A DNA stretch of 64,000 bases, from the NCBI GenBank assembly GCA_025617745.1, contig CM046864.1:25978199-26042198 (forward strand), written 5' to 3'. Source of the DNA: Heliocidaris erythrogramma. Its lineage: Eukaryota > Echinodermata > Echinoidea > Camarodonta > Echinometridae. Made by a program: the position numbers and the translations under genes. The notes beneath the pieces were generated by a model. That model worked only from the letters and a program-made list of their open reading frames with translations. It made no database searches and was not told where the DNA came from. Shown here in pieces: positions 12,327 through 23,900 of the stretch (positions within the stretch are counted from its first letter, which is position 1; the number at the start of each line of letters is the position of its first letter).

Positions 12327-12960
12327 AGGTCCCCAGAAATCCAAATGCAAGTTGATTTCTGTTGGTGTGCGGGGATGCATACAACTCATATTTTGTTATT
12401 AAAACATCTAAATATGTTTCGTAGATTTTTGAATATTTTTTGAAATATTTTTTCCGACCTCTTAAGCTCCACCCCCAAAAATAGCTCCAGATCTTATTCC
12501 TGAGATGACATCATCTGTCAATCATTAGTGAGCTAAGGAGAGAAAGTGGTATGTAGCTTTGCCAGAGATAACCATCTGTTCTAATAGACCATACAATGCC
12601 TACATAGGAGTTGCTATGCCAGACATGCTGTAGCATCACCACGAAAAGAAGGGTAATGAGGAGGTATTGTTTGAAAGCATGCAATTCTATTGTGAGCATG
12701 TGCTGAGCTGGGGAAAGTTACATTCCACTCTGTATTGTAGAATGTTAGTATGGCTGACTAATGATTGACAGATGATGTCATCTCAGGAATAAGATCTGGA
12801 GCTTTTTTTTAGGGTGGAGCTTAAGAGGTTGGGAAAAAATATTTCAAAAAATATTTAAAAATTTATGAAACATCTTTAGATGTTTTAATAACAACATATG
12901 AGTTGTATGCATGCCCGCACACCAACAGAAATTAACTTGCATTTGGATTTCTGGAGAACT
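12327..12960. mobile_element. TTAA-flanked foldback element
   Basis: TTAA at 12323-12326 and 12961-12964 frames arms AGGTCCCCAGAAATCC and GGATTTCTGGAGAACT. The arms of about 200 bp run inward nearly collinear (for example GTTATTAAAACATCTAAATA and its inverse). No ORF of transposase type. TTAA duplication is a property of Kolobok and piggyBac superfamilies. Confidence 0.82.
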
Positions 12961-13226
12961 TTAAATAAAAGTCACCTGGTGTTATGTTGTATCTTTGGAG
13001 CTACCTAGCATTCATGTTCCCCGGAATTCGATATTTATGCTTACCCGTCTATAAGACGACATTTTGTTACTGTTTTTGTTGATGTGTGCTGTTTAATAAA
13101 TATACATGGTGTACATGTAATTAAACCATTTCTTGGGGTAGTTATCCTTTTGTTTTTTCTTTCCACTCATGCCTTTTGGATATCATCCTATATATAAGAC
13201 TACAGCTTATCTTGAGATATTAATAT
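12961..13226. other. no feature recognised
   Basis: AT-rich linker between the TTAA foldback and the hAT-like element, without repeats or ORFs of note. Confidence 0.5.
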
Positions 13227-13642
13227 CAGGGACGGATCCAGGGGTAGGGGATGAATCGGCCGCGGCCCCACTTTTGAAACCCAACCGGCATAATACGCAA
13301 TAAAACAAAATTGCCTTCTTAATTGTGTACCTATTTCTGCAGCTGCGGCTATGTCCTCCTCTTTTACAAAATCCTGGAGCGGTATTCTGAAAAATATGTT
13401 ATCTTTTGTGTTATAGAAAACTATGTTAATTGGCATAACAAGCTGCAATTGCGCAATAAACACTAATCATTGGTGCTTGCGCAGACGTATCTGTTAACTA
13501 ATTTTTACGTGAGCACAGCCATCTTTGCGCAGTCATTAACCAGTGACTTGTCCTGATTTTAATTTGTAATGACAAATAATATCGTTTTACCAGCATAAAA
13601 GATAACATCGTTTTCAGAATACGGCCACAGGATCCGCCCCTG
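13227..13642. mobile_element. hAT-like element with a nested repeat
   Basis: Ends CAGGGACGGATCCAGG and GGATCCGCCCCTG, the same terminus type as 6739-6910. Inside, 13378-13626 has its own ends (GGTATTCTGAAAA and TTTTCAGAATACGGCC) and matches 3478-3690. The 8-bp duplication is not clear. Confidence 0.65.
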
Positions 13643-13882
13643 AATATTAAGATATTTGTAGCACGTCATTCTGTGTAAATGGTGTATTATGTCATCTTTT
13701 TTTTTCATACAAAGTGAACTAGAATAATAATATTTTCATGTGGTAAAGCCTGTAATTCTGCAGATTCTAATAGTATTATTCACAAGGCCTGTTATATCAT
13801 TCTCTGTGTATATAACTTGGTAATAGTTCTTAGGCATAAAGCGTATGAATGTCCAGGAATCTGAGTATACTTCACACTTCAT

Positions 13883-14160
13883 AAAGGTACAATTTTGCAC
13901 CCTTTAAATGCTACACTGGCAGCACCTTTTTGGGTGCAACTTTGCACCCTAAGAAGCTTTTTGCACCTTTAAGGGTGCAGTTAGCTACAATGTGCACCCT
14001 TAAACGGTGCAGAGATGTCCCCTTTAGAAAAGGTACAAATGTGCACCCTTTTGGAGGCAAAGGTTTCTGCACCCTTAAAGGTGCAAAGTTGCACCTTTTA
14101 GGGTGCAAACGGGCAGGGTGCTGCCAGTGTTGCATTTAGGGTGCAAACCTGAACCTTTTC
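13883..14160. mobile_element. self-similar MITE made of GGTGCAAA / TTTGCACC motifs
   Basis: Outer inverted arms AAAGGTACAATTTTGCACCC and GGGTGCAAACCTGAACCTTT, then ACACTGGCAGCACC and GGTGCTGCCAGTGT. Between them GGTGCA and TGCACC half-motifs alternate in both orientations, the same architecture as 8565-8801 with a different core word. Confidence 0.75.
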
Positions 14161-14496
14161 TTCTAAGTGTGTTCCTACATATTCCCAACATTTTTTTACA
14201 GCCTATACCTGAAGCCAAAGGTTATTATGACAGAAAAAAAACAAACCAATGTCTCAGCATTATCTACGTGGTTTACAGAGTCGCAAACACACTTTGCACC
14301 TTTAAAAACACCTACTTATAAATGGCATAGAATTCCATGCTGTTTAGATATCCATGTAAACATTCATACATGCAGTTTACATTTTTTGAAATTCATATCT
14401 TATCCTATTAAAATTCTTCTTTTTTCAAATACATGTACAGTCATACGGTTGGGTCGAAAGTTCAAATTTCGTATTTACACTCGCAGAAACACGACG

Positions 14497-14502
14497 TTTA
14501 TT
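14497..14502 (-). promoter_or_regulatory. candidate polyadenylation signal of the SRCR gene
   Basis: The minus strand reads AATAAA here, about 245 nt past the TAA of the terminal exon, in AT-rich sequence free of recognisable repeats (14161-14745), which would be the 3' UTR. The motif alone is weak evidence. Confidence 0.35.
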
Positions 14503-14745
14503 AAAAGCTTGTTTATGATTACACATCATCATCACCATATTTCTAATATATATATGAGTGAAACAATGATTGCTTTCAATAAGCATTATATTTTTGAACA
14601 TTTAATATCAATTTTAACATGCTTAAGTTCTCTCAAATAATGACATCCGGCAGGCCTGCTGGAAATTAACAAAATAATGTAGGTTCTTAATTAATTTTTT
14701 TTACTCCGTGCTTTAAAAAATTGAAAATTAAAAAAATCCGATGCC

Positions 14746-14951
14746 TTATATGGCCAGATTTTCATACGCCTCAGCATGGTCATCCACGACGCGTTTTGCA
14801 GGCATGGTAATTTCCATTGGCTTTTCCTCCTTCATCTTGATAATAGCCTGTCTCTGTTTGAAGTTGACAATGAGAAGAAGGATGACTATGAAGACAAGAA
14901 CTCCGATGGCAACAGTAATGCCGGCTACCCCGCCGGCACTGAGTGGTGCCA
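14746..14951 (-). CDS. terminal exon: transmembrane segment and cytoplasmic tail
   Basis: Acceptor TTTGTTTCACAG precedes 14951; the exon enters in phase 1 and ends with TAA at 14746-14748, giving 68 residues. It starts with a short Ala/Gly-rich stretch (APLSAGGVAG), then a hydrophobic segment of about 22 residues (ITVAIGVLVFIVILLLIV) followed by NFKQRQ, a positively charged stop-transfer edge. The tail of about 40 residues is rich in Lys and Glu and ends AYENLAI. YENL fits the YxxPhi sorting/endocytosis pattern and is also half of an ITAM-like YxxL; phosphorylation or endocytosis is inference only. The exon closes the SRCR chain as a type I membrane protein. A repeat begins only 38 bp upstream of the acceptor (14989). 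Confidence 0.82.
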
Positions 14952-17900
14952 CTGTGAAACAAAGAGATCATATAATTCAAGTGTACATCCCTGATAGCAG
15001 AAAGTGTTAAAAATGACGTGATATTTACGTCGTGTTTTCGTCTTTTTTACGTCCTGTAATTACGTCAATAAGACGACAACTTGCACCAACGCAAGACGTC
15101 AAGAGGACGTCTTATTTTGACGTCATCTCTACGTCTTCATTCCTCTTCCCTGATAGCAGAAAGTGTTAAAAATGACGTGATATTTACGTCGCGGTTTTCG
15201 TCTTTTTTACGTCCTGTAATTACGTCAATAAGACGACAACTTGCACCAACGCAAGACGTCAAGAGGACGTCTTATTTTGACGTCATCTCTACGTCTTCAT
15301 TCCTCTTCCCTGATAGCAGAAAGTGTTAAAAATGACGTGATATTTACGTCGCGGTTTTCGTCTTTTTTACGTCCTGTAATTACGTCAATAAGACGACAAC
15401 TTGTACCAACCCAAGACGTCAAGAGGACGTCTTATTTTGACGTCATCTCTACGTCTTGTACACTATAAAACTACTTTTATGGGCATGTATAGTGACTGCA
15501 CCTGAAATGCTGTTTAAAGCACTTGTAGTGTGCTAATTTACCAGCAAAAAAATGTGACCGTGGCGAGCCTCGAACCAGGTTCCGCTGATTGAGAGGCGCT
15601 GACGTTACCGATGGACTAACGAATGCTTCTTGCAATCCAGTTTAGTCATGGGAGTCAAGTAGATAACATGAACTATGTGGAGTCGTAAATTCACTATGTA
15701 ACAATATGATCTGCTCTAAAACGTACAATGTGAGTTAGTCTAGCGGTAATGCCAGCAATTCTCGATCAGCGGACCCTGGTTCGAAGCTCGCCCAAATCAT
15801 TTTTTTTAATGAATGTTTAGCAGTTTAAGGAGCCGGTCCAGCTCCCGTGAAAGTGCTGAAATAGCATGCTGTGTGCATTCAATAGCACTGTGAGTGCAGT
15901 CCCTATGCATGCCCTCAAAAAGTGCTATATACAGCACTTCAGTTTTTACAGTGTACAGATGACGTCAAAATAAGACGTCCTCTTGACGTCTTGCGTTGGT
16001 GCAAGTTGTCGTCTTATTGACGTAATTACATGACGTAAAAAAGACGAAAACCACGACGTAAATATCACGTAATTTTTAACACTTTCTGCTATCAGGGATA
16101 ATTATGTCGTCGTAGCCGATCTCCATGCAGGCTGATGAGCATGAGACAGCTCGGGGAAAGTAGGATTGGGAAGTGAAGTTTTATTTCACTGCTTACTCAC
16201 TGGAACTGGGTGGTTCCTGGATTAACCCCAGTGGGAATGAGATATCAATTCAGTAGCCAATGGGTTAAGCTTTTAACCCCCCTCCCCCCCCCCCCCCAAA
16301 AAAAAAAAGAGAGAGGAGGATGGCATTTTTGTTTTTTATATTCTTTTTTTGTGTGTCTAATGGAGTATACATGGTGTGCGAGACTCAGCAGTTGTAAAAA
16401 GGACCATTTTCCCCACAAGGCATTGCACGGACATGCCTCATTAACCCGGGTGCCCCATTTCCTTTAAAACAATCGAGTTGTTACATTAAAGATCAGTGGA
16501 TGACATAGCATATTTTGGAAACAAAGTCTTTACCCCTTTAAGCATGGTAAGCCACAATATATGCTACGCAAACGCACAGTATCCCTTTATACTCCACTAC
16601 CCCATAATTGGAAAACGGAACTACGTCTAGACCTAATTTTTACAAGCCATATTGGATAAAATCACTCTGATCCAGGAAGGATGCTGATACATCATTAGCC
16701 TCTTGTCGAGGCCCTGGCGCTGTTGAAATCCTTGGCGATATGGAGGCAAAATTTCTGGCGAGCAAAGCAAGCCAGAAAGACCGAGGCCCTTGCGCCGAGG
16801 GCCTCTTGACACCCGACCTGAATTATATATTCATGAGGCACGATTTCCTACTGAATTATGCATGAAAACGTGAATAGTTAGATAACCGCGGCGATCGCCC
16901 AGCAAATTGGCCAATGATATCTCAAGGATTTCTTACTTCAGTGCTGGACTATTCTATTATGCTGAGGACCTTTCTTTTTTTTGCTTGTCAGAGAATTTGG
17001 GACTGAAAAGGGGACACTAAAACTAAAATGCTGAGGGGGCGGGGGGGGGGGGGGGGGGGGGGGGGCTTGTCAGAGAATTTTGGACTGAAAAGTAGGCACT
17101 AAAATATGCTGAGGCCTTTTTATATTTTATATTTTTTGCTTGTCAAAGAATCGTTCCCAGGCGCCTGACTTACGCTTCAAATGGATCTAGCATATTTTTT
17201 CTCAATTTAGCATAATTTGGGACGACACTTGGCAAAATTCCGATTTTGAGTTGTGGCAACACTGGACCGGCATTTACTCCGGCTCGCAATGAGTAACTTG
17301 AAGGCAAATTGGTCGTCATGCAGACATGCACACTTTGAAAGTCCTACAGGTATGCCACAATACGACTGTGTGGAAAAGAAAAGCATAGGTTTTTGCTTAC
17401 CATGCACGGATGTTAAACACACCACACCTGCATCATGGGAATGTTCACAATCACTGGTTCCCCAACCATCATGTCTGCAGTCATTCAGAGTCGCCTCCGT
17501 TCCAGAGCACTCCACACTGTCCAACCAGATGGGTCCAGTTCCCTCGCCGTAAATCATGGCGTCACCAACATCCATCGCCCCGGTGAAGCCCAGCTGTTTG
17601 CAGACCACTGTGGCGTCATCGAGTCCCCACCTATCCGAGCAGACAGTCCCCCATTGGCCGTTGTAAGAAATTTCCACGCGACCTTCACTGGCTGAACTCT
17701 CCGTACCAGCTAAACGGACAGTAAAGTCTTCTGTAGAGAGGGATCAAAACATGTCAAAGTTATATTAAAGCTTGTTATATTCCACATACTGAGAATTTTG
17801 CTGTTAGATTGGTCAAAAGGTAATCACGTGATAAAACGTAGTTTTCCCCATATCAATTGACAGAGAAGAAAAGTTCGTGACCTCGACGGAATAGTACCTA

Positions 17901-20900
17901 TGTGTTTCGCTGATCTCTTCAGTCCATTACAGAGTCACAATGCGTTATCAATATTTGGGTACGCGCGAAATGAAAGTGCATGACCTCTACGAATAGTCAA
18001 TTGAAAAGTGCGTAACCTCTACGAATAGTCAAAATGGAAAGTGCGTGACCTTTACGAATAGCTCCATAGGCGTACTGAAATAAGCGCGCATTGCCCAATC
18101 GCGCGCTTAAAATGATAAAACAATTGTGCGCACCCAGGTAGGGCTACGGTTTATGGTGGTTAATGGTGGTTTTAACATCTTTTATGAATTTATTCGGACC
18201 TAAATCATAAATGTCTTTTTCGAGAAGCAGAGAATAATTGTCTTTCTCGTACCAGTTAAATGTTTCAGATGCGGAATATAAAGCAAATAATCACCTTTTG
18301 ATTTCCGGCGATGAGACGTACTATCACTTCCGCGGCGATCTGAATGTATACGTTATCTTTCCTCAGCTTCGCTTCGGAAAGATAGCTACATCCAAATCGC
18401 CTCGGAAGTGATAGTTTGTCCCATCACCTTCACCAACGGTAATTATTTGCTTACTATATCACAGTCCGTGCCGATACATCAAATCGGCGAATTATGTATA
18501 AACGCAGAACTAAAATGGAAGGGAAGAAAAACAGCAGGCCTGTCCCCAACCCTTACGTGCACACATACGCAAAATCGGATTTGGTTGATTTTTTTTTTCT
18601 CGGTAAAACACTGAATAGGCCTATATTTTAAGTGAACATGCTAAATTTAGTGATAGGTTTAATTAAATATATTTGATCGGCCCTATGCGGTAAACATACA
18701 CTATGTTAGCAGAACTGTGAAGCAAAATAAGGATTTAGGTATGTCATTGATATACTCATTTATATATTTTCACAAAGGAGCGAGTGTAAAGCAAATGACT
18801 ATGCTATTGTGGCTATCCACATCTTGAAATTGATATTATATTACTCCTCTTTCCAGTCCTAAAATTTTCTTACGTTCATTTCGCTCAGTGCTGCAGATAA
18901 CAGAGGCATCTTGTGCGTGATCACAGCCGGTGTTTCCAAATCCGACATGGCCGCACATCTCTAGGGATGTTTCCGTGCCGGAGCAAGAAACCTCATTGAT
19001 CCAAATGGGGCCCGAGCCACGACCGTAAAACGAACCCCGTGGCGCATCCGTCGCATCTGCAAACCCAAGTCGCCTGCACACTACAGTTGCGTCATCCAGA
19101 TCCCAGGAATCGTCACAGATGGTTCCCCATTGGTTCTTGTAGTAGATTTCGACTCGGCCAGCATACGCGAGACTACCCGCTCCAGACAAACGTAAGATGT
19201 AGTCATCTGGTTATTAAATGCACAAAATGCAATGTAGGTTTAACTTGTCTTCATTCTCGCCTAAATACAAGGATATCTTGAGCTTGTAGGCCTATCTTTG
19301 AAAAAAAAAAAATGTTTTCAGTATTATTGGCAAAACCACTATCTATATAGCCCCCTGATCTTCCTGATGCAGTTTTAAATTGATTCCCTAGATCAACGGA
19401 ATTTCATGACTTAAAAGGTGCGATGGATGTTACCCCCGTCGTCCTGTAACTTTAAAACCGATTCATTAATGATTGCTACCTGAAGCAGAGGAAAGTCATT
19501 TGTACAACATTTTAAAACCCATAGCGACAAATTAACCGGTTATCTGCTGATGAAAGTTATGCTATCATCAACTTCATAATTCTTTTACTTATGTTCCCTT
19601 TTTACATTCCATGATGCATGGGTGAAAGGTCATGGAGCACCGCCAATAAAGAATATTCTAAAATACATAACATGCAAAAAGTATGCCATCTAAACGTTTA
19701 GAAATTTCGTGGAAATTTTGGGTCATTTGTGACATGCTAGTTTCATCCACGCTGGAAACTTGCCATGCTCTCTCTCCGTACTGCAAACTGCACCAGCATC
19801 GTTGCGATGGGAACAGTCTCCTGTATTTTCCCATCCACCGTTGACGCAGGAGGCAAGATAGACTTCATTCCCACTGCAATCAACGTCCTTCATCCAGATG
19901 ACGCCGGTCCCCTTTCCAAAGTGTGACCCGCTGGTCGCCCTTTCGGCTCCACTGAAGCCGAGTTGACGACATGCAACGGACGCATCGTCTAGTCCCCATC
20001 CAGCGTCACATATGGTGCCCCACTGTCCATTGTAGTTGATCTCTATCCGTCCCTCAGAGTTAGACGATCCTATCAACCGAACAGCAAACTCTCCTGGTCG
20101 ACAGAAGAAAAAAAATATTATGCTTATTTAGGTAAGGTCAGCCTAAACATCTAGGAAAAACAAATCTTAAATGATTGCCATTCAAGTAAGAACATATTTG
20201 TATTCACCAGATTCCAAATTATACAAAACCATTTCTTAGATGTTCTCTGTAGGTTTCCATGGTGAGTATTTATAATTCAAGGCTTTCGGTAAAACTATGT
20301 GGGAGCCTCTTTGAAAAGAGCTGTTGATATAAGCTTTCGTGGAAAAGAACCCACTTATTTATATTAGGTGTTAACATGGTTTAGAGGAATTTAGGATAAG
20401 TAAAAGGAAAGGAAAGAAAAGGAAAGAAAAGGAAAAATATGATAGTGGAATGAAATAAAAATAAACACTTACATTATAATATTTTTGGTTTTTGTTTTCG
20501 GTGCTTATACACAAAAAAATGAACTGAAATGGACAGAGGAAAGAGGAAAATGGGAAAAAGTTGTGAGCCGGTCACAGAATTTGAGAGTGTAGTTCTGAAA
20601 AAAACTGTTTGTATTCCTCGGCAGAGTAGTTCTAAAAGAGATTTTCGAACTACTTTAATCTTAAGGGAGGGAGTAGGCCTAAATCTGTCTCGACGCGTTT
20701 AGAACAGTGTGCTCTGATCATCGTCAGGAGATTAACTCCAGGGAAACTGCAGTGCGGCGAGTATTTATGCATTTGTTCTCACTAATGCAAGCCCGTAACC
20801 AGGGTTTCTAAAGGGGTGGGTCGTTTTGGGCAAAAGCGGACCTTTTTGTCCTTGCTAGGGGGGTCCGATTAAAGGTGTGTGTGTTTTTTTAATGAAAAAT

Positions 20901-23900
20901 CCGACCTCAGCCCAAGAAGGGGGGGGGGGGGGGGGGTCGTCCGACCCCTCCGACCCCCCCCCCCCCCCCAATCTGGCTACGGGCCTGTAATGTGTTTAGA
21001 GTGCGAACATCGATCATGTCGAAAGTTCTGTATCAGATTATCCATTGACATATCATGTCATACTGACAAGCTTATTTCTGATATGTCAAAGAGAACAAGA
21101 ATCTAACTGGCCCATCTATTTGATCCCTAACTGTTGATAGTCAAACATTAAGGAAAAGGACCCTAAAACACGTCATGCATTCCGTTCTTTAGGAGGTCAA
21201 CAAACTTACTTAGCATCCCAGGGTCTGTTGAACACCGAACACTGACATCGTTCCCATGATCACATGAAGTGCTAACAGTTCCAAAACCAGGGAGGTTGCA
21301 CTCGTCCAATCTTTCTTCGCTTCCTGTGCATTCCGGATTCTCCAGCCATACTTCCCCCGAACCAGCACCGTACAAGGAGTCGGTGTCGTAACTGACGGCG
21401 CCGTCAAATCCAAGTTGCTTACAGACCACTTCAGCGTCATCGCTGTCGAAAGACTCACCACATATAGTTCCCCACTGGCCTGCGTGGAATATCTCTACTC
21501 TTCCAGCAAGAATCGAGCTGTCTGATCCTACCAACCTTATTGACATGTCATCTTGATAAGATATAATTGGAAAATAAGCATTTTCTTGAAAAGGATTTGG
21601 TCAATAAAAGGGAAATTCCGATGTCTGTTTGTTGCAAATTGTCATAGCATCCATGCATTTAATACTCACATTAGTATATTATTTAGATCAGGCTAAAGAA
21701 TTGGCTATATCAAGATAAATTTGTATGTGTTCTCTAGATCTACTATTTCTTAAAGGCCAAGTCCACCTCAATATCAAGTTGATTTGAATAAACAGAGTAA
21801 AATTAAACGAGCATAACAGTAAAAATTTCACTGAAATCGGATGTAAAATAAGAAAGTTACGGCATTTTGAAGTTTTGCATTATTTCATGAAACAGTAGAG
21901 CATGGGCGGTATGCAAATGAGTGAACCGATGATGTCACACACTCACTTTTCCTTATGTATTCAATTTATTATCACATCTATAAAAATTGAAATATTTGAA
22001 ATTTCATATAATAAAATACATAAGGAAAATGTATTTTATTATATGAAATTTCAATTATTTCAATTTTTATAGATGTGATGATAAATTAAATACATAAGGA
22101 AAAGTGAGTGTGTGACATCATCGGTTCACTCATTTGCATACCGCCCATGCTACGCATATCACTGTTTCATGAAATAATGAAAAACTTCAAAATGCCGTAA
22201 CTTTCTTATTTTACATCCAATTTCAGTGAAATTTTTACTGTTATGCTTCTTTAATTTTACTCTGTTTATTCAAATCAACTTGATATTGAGGTGGACTTGG
22301 CCTTTAAAATACGACAATGAATTCGGAAATACGGGGAATAAATTCAGAAGTCACAAACCCGTTTCATTTGAGGAGGAACAGACTACCCCTGCATATTGAC
22401 TGTGATCGCAGTTATTGGTGCCCCAAGATGCGTGAGGACAGGAAGCAAGGGTATCATCACCAACAGCACATCGAACATCGTCAAGCCAAATAATCCCTGA
22501 GCCTGACCCGTATTGTCCAATATTAGCAGTCGACGGTCCTGTGAATCCAAGTTGTTTGCAGACCACACCTGCGTTGATATTGCCCCAGAGGTTTCCGCAC
22601 ACCATACCCCAGCGTCCCCCGTAGTTAATTTCTACTCGACCCTCAGACGCAGATGATCCACGTCCAGCCAAACGTATGCTGTATTGATCTTTGATAGAAA
22701 TAGAGTAAACCTTGAATAGAGTGTTAAAAAACCTACATCCAATATTATATACCTAATTGTACCATACATAAGATGCTCTTAACAATTAGGTGAGAAACTT
22801 TCATGTTCACAATAGTCACAGATTCTAAATATCATCACCTCTGTTATGGGAGTTCATTCGGTGATTTTACAGTATCGTAAGGGAAATATTACAAGAACAA
22901 TAATACATTGTAATGACAGTAATGATGATTAAAATGATAATCATGATTAAAAAAAGAAAGAAATAATAGCAATGATAACAAAAAATAATATTAATAACCA
23001 TTATTAATAAAATATAACTAATAGATGACAATACAAGAAATAACTGTGTGGCGGACAACACGTTGAAAAAAATATAGCTTAATCAAGTTAATGCGCGTTT
23101 TGAATTCTCGCTACCCCAAATACGCAATTTCGCCAACAGATGGCGTTTGTAACGCAAACCACGTATGCGCAGTGCTGACAATATCCCGATTGGGTCGACA
23201 AGTGTTTGTCTTTTTGCATTGAAAATGTACACAGGTATTACAAAAATCCTCGAGTTTGAGTATAAATTAACCGACATGTTTGAAACGATACCATGATTTA
23301 TTGAGACAATTGGTCGCATTTTCAAAATTTGAGTGGTTTATGTCATGCGATCCAAAAATTAAAGGGAGCGACAAGTCACAATCTATGGGCGGTTTTACAG
23401 TTGGCTGCTCCTTTCTCTGGATCAAAGTTCAAAGCGACTTCAATGTATCGCACGCAGCTAAGAAAAGTTCGCACATTGACCCAAATTTGAGTAAACAAGA
23501 TCGCGCGTTCTTTATTCCAGTATTTGAATCTCATTGGTCGGTTACGTATGTAGGGATTCGAGTTAACGATCACGCGAGGAATTCTGCAATAACATTCCTT
23601 CGGTAGCGCACGATTGGACCTGATTGTATCCGAATTTCCCGAGTCAGGCCAACTGGTCAGGCCCATGGATTACGACTTGCCACCTTTAAGCATTTTAGCA
23701 CTCACTTTATTCATAAGCCGTAGTATTTCAATACGGACCGGAAGTGAAGTTGACGAAGATGCGGACCATTTCCATGCATAATATTGCCCTCTACGTCGAA
23801 AATTGCATATTTGAGGGGGCGAGAATTGAATACCGCCTCGGTATTCAAGTCAAAACGCGTATAGCGTTAGCAATTTAATTAGCATTTGGCGTGGCTAAGT

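Larger units (their letters stand above)
14989..16097. mobile_element. composite foldback element with tRNA-like core, copy 1
   Basis: Ends CCCTGATAGCAGAAAGTGTT and its inverse (CACTTTCTGCTATCAGGG). The shell is rich in ACGTC/GACGT words. The left shell unit of about 160 bp is repeated three times (starts 14989, 15148, 15308). The core, about 15459-15957, has its own ends of the CACTGTAAAAAC type with TA on each side and holds two tRNA-like modules facing each other. Copy 2 is at 62665-63473. No protein is encoded. Confidence 0.85.

Noticed and set aside
17253-17695. Plus-strand ORFs over the SRCR exon (also 19039-19281 and 62113-62346)
   Set aside because: Antisense shadows of exons with strong domain and splice evidence on the minus strand.
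23280-23666. Overlapping ORFs of 96-108 codons on both strands
   Set aside because: They lie across a TTAA-flanked MITE present again at 47.6 kb, where the frames are not kept.
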